Source: Cordia subcordata
Lineage: Eukaryota; Streptophyta; Magnoliopsida; Boraginales; Cordiaceae
DNA: 64,000 nucleotides
Assembly: GCA_028554755.1 (NCBI GenBank)
Contig: JAPTOF010000007.1
Coordinates: 15,795,001 to 15,859,000, forward strand
Direction: 5' to 3'
The notes below the pieces were generated by a model. It saw nothing but the letters and a program-made list of their open reading frames with translations. It ran no database searches and was not told where the DNA came from. This document shows positions 1 through 13,310 of the stretch, in pieces. Position numbers and translations under genes: made by a program. Every line of letters starts with the position of its first letter. Within the stretch, counting starts at the first letter, position 1.

Positions 1-3000
1 CAACCATGTTTCATGGCTTTAGACTATTAATGGTACATGTTTTTCAAATTCTAAGGTAATTCGTCAACTCTTTCAAGAGCATTTTATGAGGTTATACTCC
101 TCGGTGGGTCCTCAAAATTTCAACCTGATATTGGACGAAATCCAACTTGTGGTTTTAGATTCTACTAATGACATCTTGGTGGGTACAATTTCGGGAGATA
201 AGGTTGGCATGCGGTATTTAGTATTGATACTGATAAGGCCCTGGGAATTGATAGCCTAACTACTTTGTTCTATCAGAAGTTCTGGTTAACAATTAATGAT
301 AATGTTTGTTCGATAAGTCAGAGTTTCCTGAATGGTGAAGTCATTCCCAAATGGGTGAATCACACCTTGATAACTTTAGTTCCAAAACTAGCAGGCCCTG
401 CTGTGACTCATTTTTGACCAGTAAGCTATGTGAATGTAATCTACAAGATTATCTCAAAAGTGCTCACTCTACGTCTTTCTCCTTTCATGGATGAAATCAT
501 ATCGAAAACATATAGTGCTTTTATTGTAGGTCGCATCATCCGGGATAATATAATTTTTGCTTAAGAAATGACTTATTACATGGAGCCTAAAAACTAGGAA
601 ACTGTGAGTGAGGTTATGGTTAAGGTTGACATGAATAAGGCCAATGACCTGGTGGAATGGGATTTTAAAAATGTTTGTTACTTAAGCTTGGGTTTCATTC
701 TACATGGGTCTACTGGGTGATGAGACGTGTGAGATTCGTGATGTTTTTAGTTGTTCTTAATGGGGAGATATTACCAGTTTTCACACCGCATCGCAGAATC
801 AGGCAAGGGGATCCTATTTCTCCAAATTTGTTCTCATTGCTTACTTAATTGTTGACATACTTATTGCATAATCAGGTTTGTGATGGATTAATTATGGGTG
901 TTTGGTTGTCACATGATGGCCCTTCTTTGACCAATCTCTTTTTTGCCAATGATTCCCTCTTTTTCATCTAGGCAACAGTAGAGGAAGTACTTCAGTTTAA
1001 GAATGTGTTGTATCTATATGGCTTTGCAACTGGTTAGTCTATTAACTTGAACAAGTTAGGGGTTGTTTTCAGTAAAAAATACACCCCCTCGACTTAGGTC
1101 TCGATTATTACGTCTTCTTCGCATGCCTTGGCTTGTGGATTTGGGTAAGTATTTAGGGTTGCGAACTAGCTGGAGAAGATCCAAGATTCAGGCCATGCAT
1201 TGGGTACAAGATCGAGTTCTATCGAAAATAGAGGACTAGAAGCAAGCTTTACTATCTGAAGGGGGGGGTAAGAAGGCTTTAATAAATTCAGTTTTGCAAG
1301 CCATTACCTCTTATGCGATCCCTATCTTACATTTCTCTATGTGGGTATGTCGTGACATTAGTTTGCCAAATTTTTGGTAGAATTCAGGTACTAAGTGGAG
1401 AATTCATTCAGTTAACTGGGATATTCTAACCTAAAGTAAGTTGGATGGTGGATTGGAATTTAGGGATTTTCGTTTGATGAATGAAGCTTTGCTCACCAAA
1501 CAAGCATGACGTTTGGTGTAGCAACCTCATTCTCTTGTTTATTAGGGCTTACAGGGTCGTTACTTTTTTACTGGTTTTCTTTGGAATGCACCTATGCCAT
1601 GTTGTGGCTCTTGGGTTTAGCATAACTTAATTAAGGGTCATAAGCTGCTTAAGGTTGAATACAAATGGCTACCTGATAATGGGCAGTTGGTGTGCATATA
1701 GGGTAATAATTGGGTGCCTAATGTGAAGAATATCCTTCATCTTTCTAACAATGGCCTAGAAATTGTGGGTGACCTGGTGGATGGAGGGTCTGGGTCTTGG
1801 AATGAAGGCTTTATCCGCATTACCCTCCCACCAAATATTAGCTACTGTATACTTGCAATGCGAACCCCTAGAGAGGAATGTCAAATGTGCTTGTATGGCC
1901 TTTTACCAAGCATGGTCGTTTTGAAGTGAAATCTGGCTATCAAGCTTTGAGGAGCAAGACACCAAGTGTTTTCATAAGACCCTACCTACAATAAGACAGT
2001 CATATTCACCTAAATAGTCTCGCATCTAGTCATCTTGTGTGGCGTCTAGAGTTAAAACATTTTGCTTGGAGATTAATTAAAGGGCCCTGGTGACTGAGGC
2101 TAACAAACTTAAAAGACATTGTGAGACTGATAGCTTATGTCGAGTTTTGGTATGGCTTAAGAAATGGTAGATCGTTTATTTCTCAATTATTGTTTCAGTG
2201 TAATGGTTTGGTATCTCTCTCCTCTGTAGCTACGTCTTGATGGCTCTTTTGTTGGGTGCATAGGTCAGTGAATGGTAGATATGTGGAAATTGGTGTCCTT
2301 ACTGGTTATGCTAGCACTTTTTTGGAGTGTCTGCTTATGGTTTTTGCATGGCACATTTGGAAGGTTAAGAAATGATTCTATCTTTAATGGTCAACGTCTT
2401 GAGCCTCAAAATCACATTGCGGGCAATGATTATGTTGCGTGACTATGGTGTGCTACCTAGTTCACAATCCCCGGATAATGCATCTATATATGTGTGTTTC
2501 TCTTCTTCGGAGTTTAGGCACAACCCCAGTAATTGTTGTGAGTTGTTTGTGCCAAGCTTGGTGAAAGATAATGTAGATGCATCATTTAACATGATGGACA
2601 ATTCTGTTGGTGTGGCTTGTGTAATATGTGATGCTAGCGGTGTTATACTTGTTAGTTTGTTATAGTTCTATTGTGTGGAGAGTGCTTGTCAAGCGGAAGC
2701 TACGGCCTTGTTGCAGGGGTGTGAGTTAGTTCAATTGAGGGGTCATGAGAATAATAATCTAGAGTGTGACTCTGTAGAGGTGTTTCATGCCATGATAGCT
2801 AGTCATCAAGTCTACAATTGGAGATTTGATGGCTTGGTGTGTAGAATTTGACAAATACTAGATGCAAATCTTGGTATGTCCGTTGCTATGATTAAGCGTT
2901 CAACCAATTTGGTTGTTGGTTGGGTGTCCATCGCTTGTTGTAATTCTGCTTTTCCACAGGATTGGGTTAGCAACCCCTTCCCCCCTCTCCCCTCCCTAAA

Positions 3001-3093
3001 ATTGGTCTTCGTTATGCTCTTTTTAATGACCTGAAGTATATAGGTCGAGTCTCTGTCTCTTCTAAATAAAAGTTCATATTTCATTGACAAAAA
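1..3093 (+). mobile_element. Decayed non-LTR retrotransposon (LINE), RT plus RNase H, truncated by the window edge
   Basis: Conceptual translation over several frames gives pieces of a plant L1-type ORF2. Around 200-1080 lies the reverse transcriptase, with blocks such as KALGIDSL, RIRQGDPISPN and FANDSLFF (the last a decayed FADD catalytic motif). Around 2440-2990 lies a plant RNase H (RVT_3-like) region, including the block QAEATALLQGCELVQLRG. Many in-frame stops and frame changes show it cannot make a protein. The end is placed near 3093, where coding similarity stops in an A-rich stretch; no target duplication can be tested because the 5' part lies outside the window. The short open frames at 1714-1929 and 2372-2665 are pieces of this element, not separate genes. 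It differs in sequence from the LINE at 25.8-31.2 kb. Confidence 0.85.
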
Positions 3094-3907
3094 GCAAAAT
3101 TGTTTGACAAATTTTTAAATGGCATCATGAATAGAGGTTGAACCAATTTTGATTAATATAAATCGATCAATTAGGGTTGACCAAATCGATCAATATGATA
3201 TAAATCAATAATTTTACATAAGTGGATCAATTGTTTTGGACGGATATGATTTATTATTATATTTTTTGGACAGATATGATTTACTAATTTCTCATATTTG
3301 ATTTATCAAATTGTGAATTAGAAGGATAGTTAAATTTAAGTCAATTCCAAAATTAAAGGTTTTATTACTCATTTTACTAATTTTTCATAAATTCTTCAAT
3401 TTGATTTGAGATAAATTTGTCATATTTGATTTACCAAAATTTGAATTGCCTCCCAAAATTTAGTTTACTAAAATTGTCCGATTTGAATTAGCAAAATTTG
3501 TCAAATTTGATTTACTAAAATTTTTCACTAAATCTCTTGTAAATTGTCCGATCATTGACTATTGACCAAATCAATCAATTTGCTATAAGTAACTAACTTC
3601 ACATCTTTGGATCTAAATTGATTTCAACTTTTTTGGACATAAATAAATTTTTTATTTGAACATAAATAATATGCTTTGTTGTTTTACTATAAATAATTTA
3701 TTAATAATTAAACGATGAGTTGGAGGGGTTAAGGAATTGATATGTGGCAAAGACTTAAAAGTCATTTATTTCTTTTATAATATATATATATATATTATAC
3801 ACTATTATTAATTTTGTTTAATTTAAAGTAACAGTTTATACTACTTTTTCATCCCTAATTTATATGGTAAGAGTTTTTATATTATACCAATGAAAGATAA
3901 TATAATA
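3094..3907. other. AT-rich intergenic DNA with short direct repeats and an inverted Helitron-family fragment
   Basis: No gene is visible. Variants of a TTTGATTTACCAAAATTTG motif recur between about 3270 and 3540. At 3718-3760, read on the minus strand, the sequence matches the CACATRTCAATTCCTTA..CCCTCCAAC block found twice on the plus strand at 33.69 and 34.57 kb, so this is probably an inverted piece of the same Helitron-type family. A (TA)n run follows at about 3780-3796. Confidence 0.5.
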
Positions 3908-4244
3908 TCTATACTATATAATAAAGTAAAATAAGCTATAATCTCATGCTGCCAAGTGGCACTTTATATAACAAGCTTTTCATAATTACTTATCAATTAA
4001 ATATGCCAATTCTTAGGTCATTTTTTGTTTTCTATCATTTATTCAGTTCCATTCCTATATTAAGCGTTTTAATTTAATTAATATTATACCCTTTCTTTAT
4101 ATATATCATCATTGTTTTATTAATTTTATAGCATATAATTATTTTAATAACTATTTAGTAAGATGTAAAAATACTATAATTTTAATATATCCAATCACTA
4201 ATTACATATATCACTCTCCGTGTATCGCACGAGTGCCAAATTAA
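3908..4244 (+). mobile_element. Small non-autonomous Helitron
   Basis: The left end reads TCTATACTATATAATAAAG directly after an A, a typical plant Helitron 5' start (host A, then TC). The right end has a GC-rich hairpin at 4213-4234 (ACTC..CGTG, loop TATCG, CACGAGT) followed some ten bases later by TTAA, which fits the CTRR terminus with one change, and then a T. There are no terminal inverted repeats and no target duplication, as expected for rolling-circle elements. At 337 bp it has no coding capacity. It lies about 130 bp upstream of the probable TATA box of the Smr gene. Confidence 0.6.
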
Positions 4245-4370
4245 TATTATATATACATGACAAAAATCTTGCCATCTAAAAAATAGGTAACCAAAGGGGA
4301 AAAAAAAAAGTACATAGTAATGCCTTTAAATTTAAACAAAAATAATTTCCCACGGCTCCCTTTCCAGCAT

Positions 4371-4376
4371 TATATA
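4371..4376 (+). promoter_or_regulatory. Possible TATA box of the Smr-domain gene
   Basis: TATATA lies about 620 bp before the ATG, ahead of a CT-rich stretch with CCCTAA and TTAGGGTTT telo-box-like motifs (about 4660-4710). If this is the core promoter, the leader is long and may contain a 5'-UTR intron; no transcript data are available to decide. Confidence 0.3.
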
Positions 4377-4990
4377 CTCACTCCCTCGTGAACCCAAACA
4401 AAGGTGACGAGTCAACGCAGTCCACAAAATATATCTTTACAGTGGATAGATATTTTTTTACCCCCACGGCCTTTACTGCACCCTTTGCACCAGTCAAAGT
4501 TTAGATTCTCCTCCAAAATCCCATAAAAACTACTTTTTTATTGCTTCTTATTATTATTCTCCTCTACCTACGAAGACCTCCATAATTGTTCCCAATAAAA
4601 TAGATTCATATTTTTCTTCTTTTGATCGCCTTTTCTTCTAATTTCACCTCCAAGAAACCCTAATTTCGGAATCAGTAACTTATTATCTCCTCCCGAGTTA
4701 GGGTTTCTAAGATATTTTTGAACCTTTTTTTTAAATTTTTTTTGCTGTTTTTAACCGTTTATTTTAAAGCTCATGTTTTGAAAAAGCTTTTGGCTTTCAT
4801 ATTGATGTTGCTTTTATGGTTTGTTGATGAGATTTAGCTTTTGATCATCGCGTGGCTGTTTATTCTTAGATGTAGACAATTGATCCATGTCGTAGTTGTG
4901 TATATATATTTATACTATATACATATATATTATATATTGTAGATATATAGGAAGATTTGTGCAATATATATAGCTGTTAGATTTAGGAAA

Positions 4991-7900
4991 ATGAAGAAGA
5001 AGAAGAGATCAAAGGCTTCGAGGCAAGGCGGTGGAAGTAATGTTTGTAAACAAGGTGTTGATGTAAGCAAGGAAAATGGCGAGAAGCAGAGGGATTTGAC
5101 GAGTTTAACGGGGGATTTGGCTTCTGTTTCGATCCAAGAAGAGGCTGAGGCGTATAAGGAAGTGAATGGAGACGCGAACAAGGCGGTGGAGGTGTTGGAA
5201 CAGATTGCAGGGAGAGCAGAGGATCAGAGCACGGCTAGCTCGACTGCGGGCTCGATCTCAGGGTTGTCTGAGGTGTTTGTGGAAGCTGGTTATGGTAAAT
5301 ATGGGGCAAGACAGAAGGGGAAGGGGAAGAAGGTTGTTGCTGCTGCTGGGATTGTGTCAACCATGTTGGGAAAAGACTATGTGAGGTCCGTATCTAGCAA
5401 GAGCTCGATGAAGTCAAAAGACTTTAAGGAGGAATGGAGGAGAAAGCAAGATTATGAACAGTTTCTGTGCTCCATGCTTGGAGAAGATTGTGAGCTGAAC
5501 ATGGCTGTGGTTAAAGATGTGCTCTGTGAGTTCTGGAATTTTCTTTTTTCTGTTTTGTTAGTAAGACGATGATTTTTTTTCTTGTTTGATAGATTATAAT
5601 TATTTTATTGCAATCCGAAATTACTGTATGAAATGTGAGTGGATTGAGGTTGTTTGACGGAGAAGAAGACGTTAATGAATAGTGGTAAGGCTGGAAAGAT
5701 ACATGATTGATGTATTGGAAGCTTTGTGCACTGAGAATTATGTGGACTTCTGTATTCAGAACTGGGTCGTAATAAAATGATATGCTTTTTCTTAGGTTTT
5801 GTGTTAATTGATTAATGTTGAGCTATTTTAGTTTTGGGATTCAAATGACTTTTTCATAGCCAGTAATCATGTTTAACTTTGGCAGGTCAGTGTGGATATG
5901 ATGTTCAGAAGGTATGCATTTTTCATGTAATGCTTCTCAGTTTTGTTGAATGTGATATCTCTTCAATTAAAATCTGTGCTTTTGTCCTTCCAATTCCTTT
6001 TTGCATTAGTTTTCCTTTGTTAAAAGAATTTTGTGATCTATTTCTTCTTGGGCTGTCCTTTGCTATATTTTGAAGCTTTCGGGGCTCGTGATGTTTGTAT
6101 TTGGTGCTAGCTATTTGGAAATTAATTTGTTAATATCACAATCTCTCCAGGCTTTAAATATCTTGCTTGAGTTGTCTGCTTGCTCAAGTGATCAATCCAA
6201 GAATGATGAAAGTAATGGGAATGTCAAACTAGATTCTCAGTTTCTTTTTGGATCAAGTGACAGTGTATGTACCTTCTTTACCTATGGATCTAATGATTAA
6301 ATTAACTTCTACTGAACCTTGTTTGTGCTTTGGGTATTAGAATGAACTTCACAATCGTGGAACCACTTTTAGTGTGGAAGAATAGAACTTCACATGTATA
6401 GAACTTGGAAGTTGTAACTATGTGTTGCCTTTTGAAGTTCCTACAAATGTTAATGATTTGCTCTTACTTGATTTCTATATTGTAACAGTTTACTGAGAGC
6501 ATATCAGATTCAACTTCTCATTCATCTGAAAGTGAACTATATGCAGGACCTCCTCACAGGTATCTAATTGTTGTTGAAGGAACGGAACTCTCCTTTCGGA
6601 TAGATCCTTTTCTTCATTAGCGTCTCATTTTATTTGCAATAGGATGATCTAATACTTGAGTTTTAAGAATTTCTTAATAGCATCTGGGGTGGTAGTAAGC
6701 ATGGGTCATCGTTGTTTCTACACTTCCACACTTATTGATCAACTAAACTTGTCAGTGTTCTAGTTCACTATTTCTAAAATGTCCAGATGCTCTTTCTCGT
6801 AGGTTTACTGGCAAAATTGTTATTTGTTTCTATGGTCCTTTTGGTATGCCAGAATGATCTAGGAAGGAAAAGTCATTTAAGGTCAGAGCCTCTTCCTGGG
6901 ATTTCATAATGATGTCATGCTTCCCTTTGGTACTCCAGAGAAGCAAATCTTCTCCTGGAATGTTCCTGAACAACTCTTTTTTATTTGTGTGTTTGGTTAT
7001 AAACATAGAAAAACCCAAAATGGAACGTCTATTCGGTTTTATCTGTTTGGTAAAATCATCTTTGACAAAATAGAATGGATTAAAAATCAATTAAATAGGT
7101 CAAAATGCCCCTGTTCTTTGATTAACATAAATATTGACATTACAACATTTTTCACATGAAAGGCAAAGTACACTATTATCATTGATTAGAAATTCTGAAA
7201 TGAATATTAAAATGAATTGAAAAATAATTAAAGGAGTGGAAAAAATCAAGCCTGTATCAGTATGAAAGGATGAGTAAACGTCAGTACTATTGGAAAAAAC
7301 TGAGCCTCAGAACTTTCTTGTAGAAATCAATCTGTAGCAGGCAAATTTTGAAATACTAGCATTTGCCCTGTGTCAAAGGATCATTGAATGATAGTAAAAG
7401 GTTTGCTTTAGAAGTCATGATCCTGTTCCCAATTGGATCACTGACACAATTTCTGGCAGTCTTGTTTATTTACGAATGTGACAGTATGATAAGAGGAGTA
7501 TTGCATTTTTAACCTCTGTCAGATTTCTATACATTCTTTTATTATTTGGTGAATTTAAGCAAACTTTATCTAAGCATATCTGGCAGATTTTCTTTTCTCT
7601 TCTTTTGAACTAGAGGGGATAATGTTAAGGAATGAGAAAGCTGGAAGTGGATGTCAATAGAATCCACTCCCATAGTATGGTCTGAACGGTGTTGTATTTG
7701 TTTAATCTAGCCCATATAAATTATTGTTGAAGACAAGAAAAAGGGAAAAAATAAAAAGACAAGTGACTTTAAAGGGATTAAGAAAGGACAGTGACTTAAG
7801 AAATTGCTTTTGGGCATCTATAGAGGCTGGAGGCTCAAGAGTCTCGTAGCTATACTAATGGTATTCAGGTAACCAGCGTAGAATGGACCGGTGCTTCATT

Positions 7901-10900
7901 CCTTTCATTGTCAAACCTCTTTATAATATGGAAGTGCATTGTAAGAGCTAGCATGATTTTGGCACTTTTATTGTTTCAGGAATCATTCTAAAGTTTTTGG
8001 TGGGACTGAAGCATATTCCTCAATGAAGCCAGGAAATTCATGTTCAGAACTTCCTCAAGAAGTATTGGAATCCTTGTTCAGTATGCCCAGACCCAAGAAT
8101 GCTCAACAGGAACCCAACACTATGGATTGGAAGAAGGTTGTGAAGAAATTAGCTGTCTTGGGGCAGAAGGCTGAATCGTGTCCTGTCAATGGTGGAGTAG
8201 AGCACCATGTGAACGGTATTTTAATTTTTGGATCTCTTGTTTATAATTTTCTGGTGCTTTTATTTTCCTTCTTTTTGAAATGTGTCCCTCTTTTTTCTGG
8301 AGATCTGAATCCAATTATTTTTTTCACTTTACCAACTAGAGGAGACTTCTAATTTTGGTTTTGACAAATCTCCCCCTTTGTATTTGCCTCCGGTGATTGT
8401 AGACATCTTTTATTGCAAAGTGCTGAAAGTTTCTCTTAGATTTGTGACTTTTGGGTTTCATATGAACTTTTCTGGAGGATAAATTTTTATTTTCTAATAC
8501 TTCTGTTTGCTTCATCCATCTTTGCTTGCACTATTTTCAGAGATGTATATTAATGATGGGATGAGCCGTTGCCCAGTTATAATTGTAAATTAAATATAGG
8601 ATTAGGCTGTTTAGCAGAAAATGGTAATGCTTCACTGAAATGAATTATGCTAGTGATGAACTCATAGAACCAGAATACTTTTGATTCAAATGGATTTCAC
8701 TCTTTATTTCAACTCAATGAAGAAACAGAAAGTCACAGAAGAATTGAACCCCTTGGAGAATTCTTGCTGAAAATTTCATCTCCACAGTTTTTACTTGAAC
8801 TGTACTTGCATTCTCTAATTTGTTATGAAGCAAAAGGCATGCTATTTGTTTAAACCTTCCGTCTTCCTTCGTTCCCCCTTGCAATTAACAGACTTTATAG
8901 ATTCCCCAAATCTTCCATGCTTGTTCTGGCTGACAATCTCACGTGCACATGTGCATGAATTAAGATACCACGCATTTTTCTGTATAGCGTTATCTATTTC
9001 ACAATATTGCTCTTCACTCTATTTAATCTGAAATTGTAGCTAAAGGCGATGAATATCAGGTGTTCAGACAACCTGCACAGCAGCAGTGGCGGTCTACGAC
9101 CTTGTGTTATCAAAAGGTAAAGCATGGGGTATTTTGTTTTCATCTGTTTTTACGCTTTGGTATCCTTAGGCTGGCCCTTTTATAGTTCTTTAGCCTAAGG
9201 ACTGGACTTGCTTGGATTGTCCAGCAATGAGAATTCTGCTGTACTTTCCTCCAAGGAAATAATTGCTTCTGATGTGTAATGTTGAGATGCTTGTGCTTCT
9301 GAACAAGATTGAGAAGACATTTTTTTCGCAGGCCGCTACAGCATATGCAAATGGGAAACGGGAGTATGCATCTTACCTTTCTGGGCAGGTATTAGTCCAG
9401 GAGCTCCATATGATATATGATCTGTAAATGCCTCATCTATTATTGTTCTACTTGTATTGCTGTGTGGTTGTTCGTGAGATCATTCTGGCATTTCACTTGC
9501 TTTAGTTGCTATCTTGCATGATTGTAACTGTCGGCACCAGTGTCCGGTGTTGATTGCAGAGAATATGTAATTCTTTAAGTTTATATCAGTTTGCATGGTT
9601 GGTAATTATCGCTTATTTGACTTAGTTTTATCTCTGATTAGAGATCTCTTAAAAGGTGTTCCATTCTGTGTGGAAAATTATTCTTTTATAGTAAAAGAAT
9701 ATGTTTTCAGATGATGAGGACAGCTATAATGATTAAAGTAGTACTGGGATGTAGTAGCTACATCTGTTGCACTTGTATTGTAATTCATGGTTTAAGATTA
9801 ATTCGCTGAGATATTAGCTGCACAAGAACTGCTTGGTGCTACCTTCTATTATTTCTGTGAATTGAATATGAGAAAAATATCGAGCTTTGTTGGAAAAATT
9901 TTCTGTATTACAGTTAGTACAGAATTTCTATACAGTTATGGAGTTAGGTGGCTAAACTTTCTTGAATTGCCCCAGGGGAGGTTACATAGCAAGATGGCTC
10001 AAGAAGCAGATGAAAAGGCTAGTCGGGATATATTCATAGCTAGGTGGGTGATTGTGGCAAAAAGTTAGTTGTTATTATTTTGCATTCCCTTGGATCTAAT
10101 TTGGTTACTGGACATATCCAGAAACAAGGGCATAGAGAATATTATAACAATTGATTTGCATGGACAACATGTCAAACAAGGGATGAAGCTTTTAAAACTC
10201 CACCTTCTCTTTGGAACATATGTGCGTTGTAAGCATCTCAGTCCTACTGTCTAGTCCCAATTATGCAGGTTAATTATGTACCTTTTAGTGTTCTAATGGG
10301 CTTACCTGTTCTCCTGTCTTCTCTCCTTTTCTCTTCAGCTGTGCGGTCATTCCGGATTATTACAGGATGTGGGAGCCATGGTCTTGGAAAGTCAAAGCTG
10401 AAATGCTCTGTACGTTAAAGCATGTGTATTTCTTTGTTTGTTTTCCCTGCCTGTTCCTTGCATGTTAAGTTATTTCTCCTTAAAATGGTGAAGTTGTACT
10501 TAGTTATGTTTAGAACAATCTGATGCACTTTGCTGAAAGAAGTGACACTAGGAGTATACCCTTAACCTGGGTTGATTGTCAGTGTGCTAGTGTAGTTCTC
10601 TGATCACATTCCTTCAAAGAAATTTATTACTAGCAACCGTAGTTGCTTGACAAATTAAGCTGATCCAACAATTTGACCGTCCTACCGCTACTTTATGCAT
10701 TTACAAATCATAACAAATTGTTGGAGGTTGGAAAAATAAGGTTTTTGGTCTTGCTCATATTGTCAAAGACTGTTCCAAAGCATCACCGTGACACGTGAAT
10801 CTATACAATATGCTAATTGTTGGTGTGCAAGTAACACGAATTATCATTTGCTCTCTGCAGGTAACTAATCTTCTGGAGAAAGAAGGTATCAAATGGAAAG

Positions 10901-10983
10901 AGGAGAACAAGGGAACGCTGCTTGTCAAACTAGATGATCAGACAGAATTTAGTTTTGTAGAGAGTGACAGCGATGACGAGTAA
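4991..10983 (+). CDS. Smr (small MutS-related) and DUF1771 domain protein, 11 exons
   Basis: Exons by GT-AG joining: 4991-5525, 5886-5911, 6151-6264, 6489-6559, 7980-8215, 9040-9116, 9332-9388, 9976-10043, 10122-10228, 10339-10409, 10861-10983. Together they give 494 residues with all phases consistent. The order is a basic N-terminus (MKKKKRSKASRQ), a UBA/CUE-like segment (about 168-200, MAVVKDVLCQCGYDVQKAL), a polar linker, DUF1771 (about 333-398) and a C-terminal Smr domain (about 404-485). The Smr domain has the two hallmark motifs, IDLHG at 405-409 and TGCGSHG at 439-445. Smr domains bind or nick nucleic acids, and UBA/CUE folds bind ubiquitin; how this protein combines them is not known to me. 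It resembles Arabidopsis At5g58720 in architecture and length. The first ATG opens the frame and has a purine at -3. The ORFs inside its introns are not genes. Confidence 0.9.
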
Positions 10984-11349
10984 TCCACATCAGCGTGGTC
11001 GTTTAACTTGAAGAAGACATTAGAATTGATTAATGGAAGATTGACTTTTGAATGTTTTGTTTGTAGATTCACCAACTTTAGAGAATTCTAAGTTAAATAG
11101 TGGTGAGGTTCAGATGTTTTGCCTGTGTACACTACATTTTGCTGTAGGTAAATAGATGGAGGCTAGCAAAGACAGCCGGCTGTGATCGGTGAATGTGATC
11201 AGCCGCATTGTACAATATGCGTCTGACCTTCTGTAATTATCAACCTATCAGTAAATGCGGGGCCCACACTTGGTTCCTCCGCATTGTACAATACTAAGAT
11301 GATACTTCTTGTATTACTAAATTGTAGTTTATATATCTGGTGAAAGTAA
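10984..11349 (+). other. 3' UTR and downstream flank of the Smr-domain gene
   Basis: T-rich sequence after the stop codon contains no further gene. The poly(A) site cannot be fixed by eye; transcription probably ends before the MITE that begins at 11350. Confidence 0.5.
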
Positions 11350-11609
11350 TGCTGTGCTTGAAATAAGCTTGTTGTAGGATATTTATCTTATTTATTAAGG
11401 ATAATTTTATAATTATAAATAAGATATCTTATAAAATATAAGTTTTATTAAACTTACAAACGATTCCCACCGTGTCCTTTTATAAGTAATTCATTCTCGT
11501 TTTATTTTTATAATTATAAGATAGTTTATCACAAACATACAATGAAAATTCATAATAAATTATATATCTTCTTTATGCATCTTATGATAAGTTTATTCCA
11601 GACACAGCC
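11350..11609. mobile_element. Tourist-like (PIF/Harbinger) MITE
   Basis: The left end TGCTGTGCTTGAAATAAGC pairs with the reverse complement of the right end, GGCTGTGTCTGGAATAAAC, and the similarity continues inward for about 30 bp. The element is flanked on both sides by TAA (11347-11349 and 11610-11612), the 3-bp target typical of PIF/Harbinger elements. It is 260 bp long, very AT-rich and has no coding capacity. Confidence 0.55.
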
Positions 11610-11732
11610 TAAATCCCAGTTCTATCGGTTTAGCAGCAATGTTCGGATAATGTCTATTGTAGGTTATAGCCGAGAATCTTTCAAGTTTCAAACGTTGGGA
11701 CGCTTCAAAACATCATGAAACGTCTGGATCTG

Positions 11733-12628
11733 TGTGTGCGGGGTGTGAAGCCTGCGTGCGCGAAAAGTTAATATTACATTATTTAAAACGATTCTAAAAG
11801 TTCATAAAAGTAATAATTATATGTTCACAAATTTCAAACTATATACTTACCAAAAAAAAAAAAAAAACCCTCAAACTTAACAAATTTAAATCTAAATTTT
11901 TCCAAAAAGGAATAACAAAAGTAGCAATTGTATGTTCACAAATTTCAAACTATACGTTCACAAAAAAAATTCTGAACTTGACAAATCTAAAGCTGGACTT
12001 TTACGAGAAATATTGTTACATTCATAAGTCCAAAACTGAATGTCATAAATCATTAATAGAATGTTTAGAATTTCTGAAGTATACGTTCATGAAATAATAA
12101 TTGAAAGTTCATAAAGGTTCACAAGAAAAAAACTAAATGTTCACAAGTCTGTGGAGGAGTCTCAATTTATTTACAAAGGTTCGTAATTATAATCAAATTT
12201 CACATAATTTTTTTCCTTTGTAATACAAACTTACACTTTTTATGTTCACAATTCGTGAACTGTAAGTTCATAATATATAATAATAAATTTATAATAAATA
12301 CTAAATATATTACAACTCTGTCACGGTTTATCCACAACCCTTTTGCTGTTAATTATCATTTTCTTCCTTTGTCATCTTCATGAACAGATTAATAAATAGA
12401 AGTCTCTTTACGTAACGCGCACACAAAAAAAACTATATACACATACTTGTAAATTGTAATAAAAAGTGAGAAGAGAGAGCAATACACACGCTCACTCATG
12501 CACATATATACATACTTTATAAATCTGAATGTTTTGTAGAAAGAGAGGAGAATGAGAAAGAGAGAGAGGCAACATAGTGAGAACATCTTTATAAAGAGCA
12601 TGCTTCACACGCTTAATAAGGATCACAA
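11733..12628 (+). mobile_element. Probable TIR element with GTTCACAA iterons (copy A)
   Basis: The left part contains GGTGTGAAGCCTGCGTG and the right part, read in reverse complement, GCGTGTGAAGCATGC, which suggests terminal inverted repeats. Inside are many ATGTTCACAA or GTTCATAA units (about 11800-12270), including the palindrome GTTCACAATTCGTGAAC at 12244-12260, then a CA-rich and GAGA-rich right half (12410-12580). The plan matches the better bounded elements at 32427-33529 and 47971-49022. The exact ends and target duplication are uncertain; GGATC occurs near both sides. Confidence 0.45.
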
Positions 12629-13310
12629 TGTTCAGGTAGGGTTGAAGTAAATCAAAATAACCGAAAATCAAATTTTGAATATTTGAAAAATCGAAAATGA
12701 ACAGAATTACATGAATAATCGAATTATTGGAACCGATTTTTTTTTAATTTTTATTCGGTTCTGGTTATTAACCGAATTGCAAATTAACTTGAATATTAAC
12801 AATAAAAGAAATAAAAAAAAAATCTACATCAGACACGTGTTTTAATAATGAATAAACAACCTTGAAAGATGAGATTGATAATATAATATCTTGCATGCAA
12901 ATTGCTGATGATAAAAATAGTTGAGGCCTTACAACGAAAACCCAGCCAAGTATTTTATAAAAAATCTTCATCCATAACCCACATTTCTGAATAATGCCTG
13001 CTGGTTGCTTTACGTCTTTGGAGCTTAAAATAGTTTAACACTGACGGAGACTTCAAGGCTTGTCGTGCCGTTGTGCTCGTGCAAGGACGTTGAGAGTTAA
13101 AGGGCTTGAGGGCGTGCTAGCGTAAGGAAGTGAGTCGCGTGACTGGCTCATGAGGGGCTGAAGGGTGAGGTCGCGTGACCCGTGAAGACCTTTGTTATGG
13201 TTAAGAACCTCTAAGAGATTACAGAGTGAGAACAATCCTTCTTGAAGAAGGTTCTAAGAGAAGAACATAACAGAGAGAGAGAGTAGGACAGAGAATTGAG
13301 AATTCAAGAT
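12629..13310. other. Intergenic, AT-rich, no gene seen
   Basis: A repeat-like stretch with AACCGA/TCGGTT motifs (about 12640-12780) has a counterpart near 15150-15180. The two may be the edges of one old inserted element, but I could not prove boundaries. A moderately GC-rich patch at 13040-13200 has short open frames without recognisable protein similarity. Confidence 0.35.

Noticed and set aside
4930..5181. Minus-strand frame over exon 1 of the Smr gene, and a second plus-strand frame at 5166-5384
   Set aside because: Both overlap the well-supported first exon in other frames.
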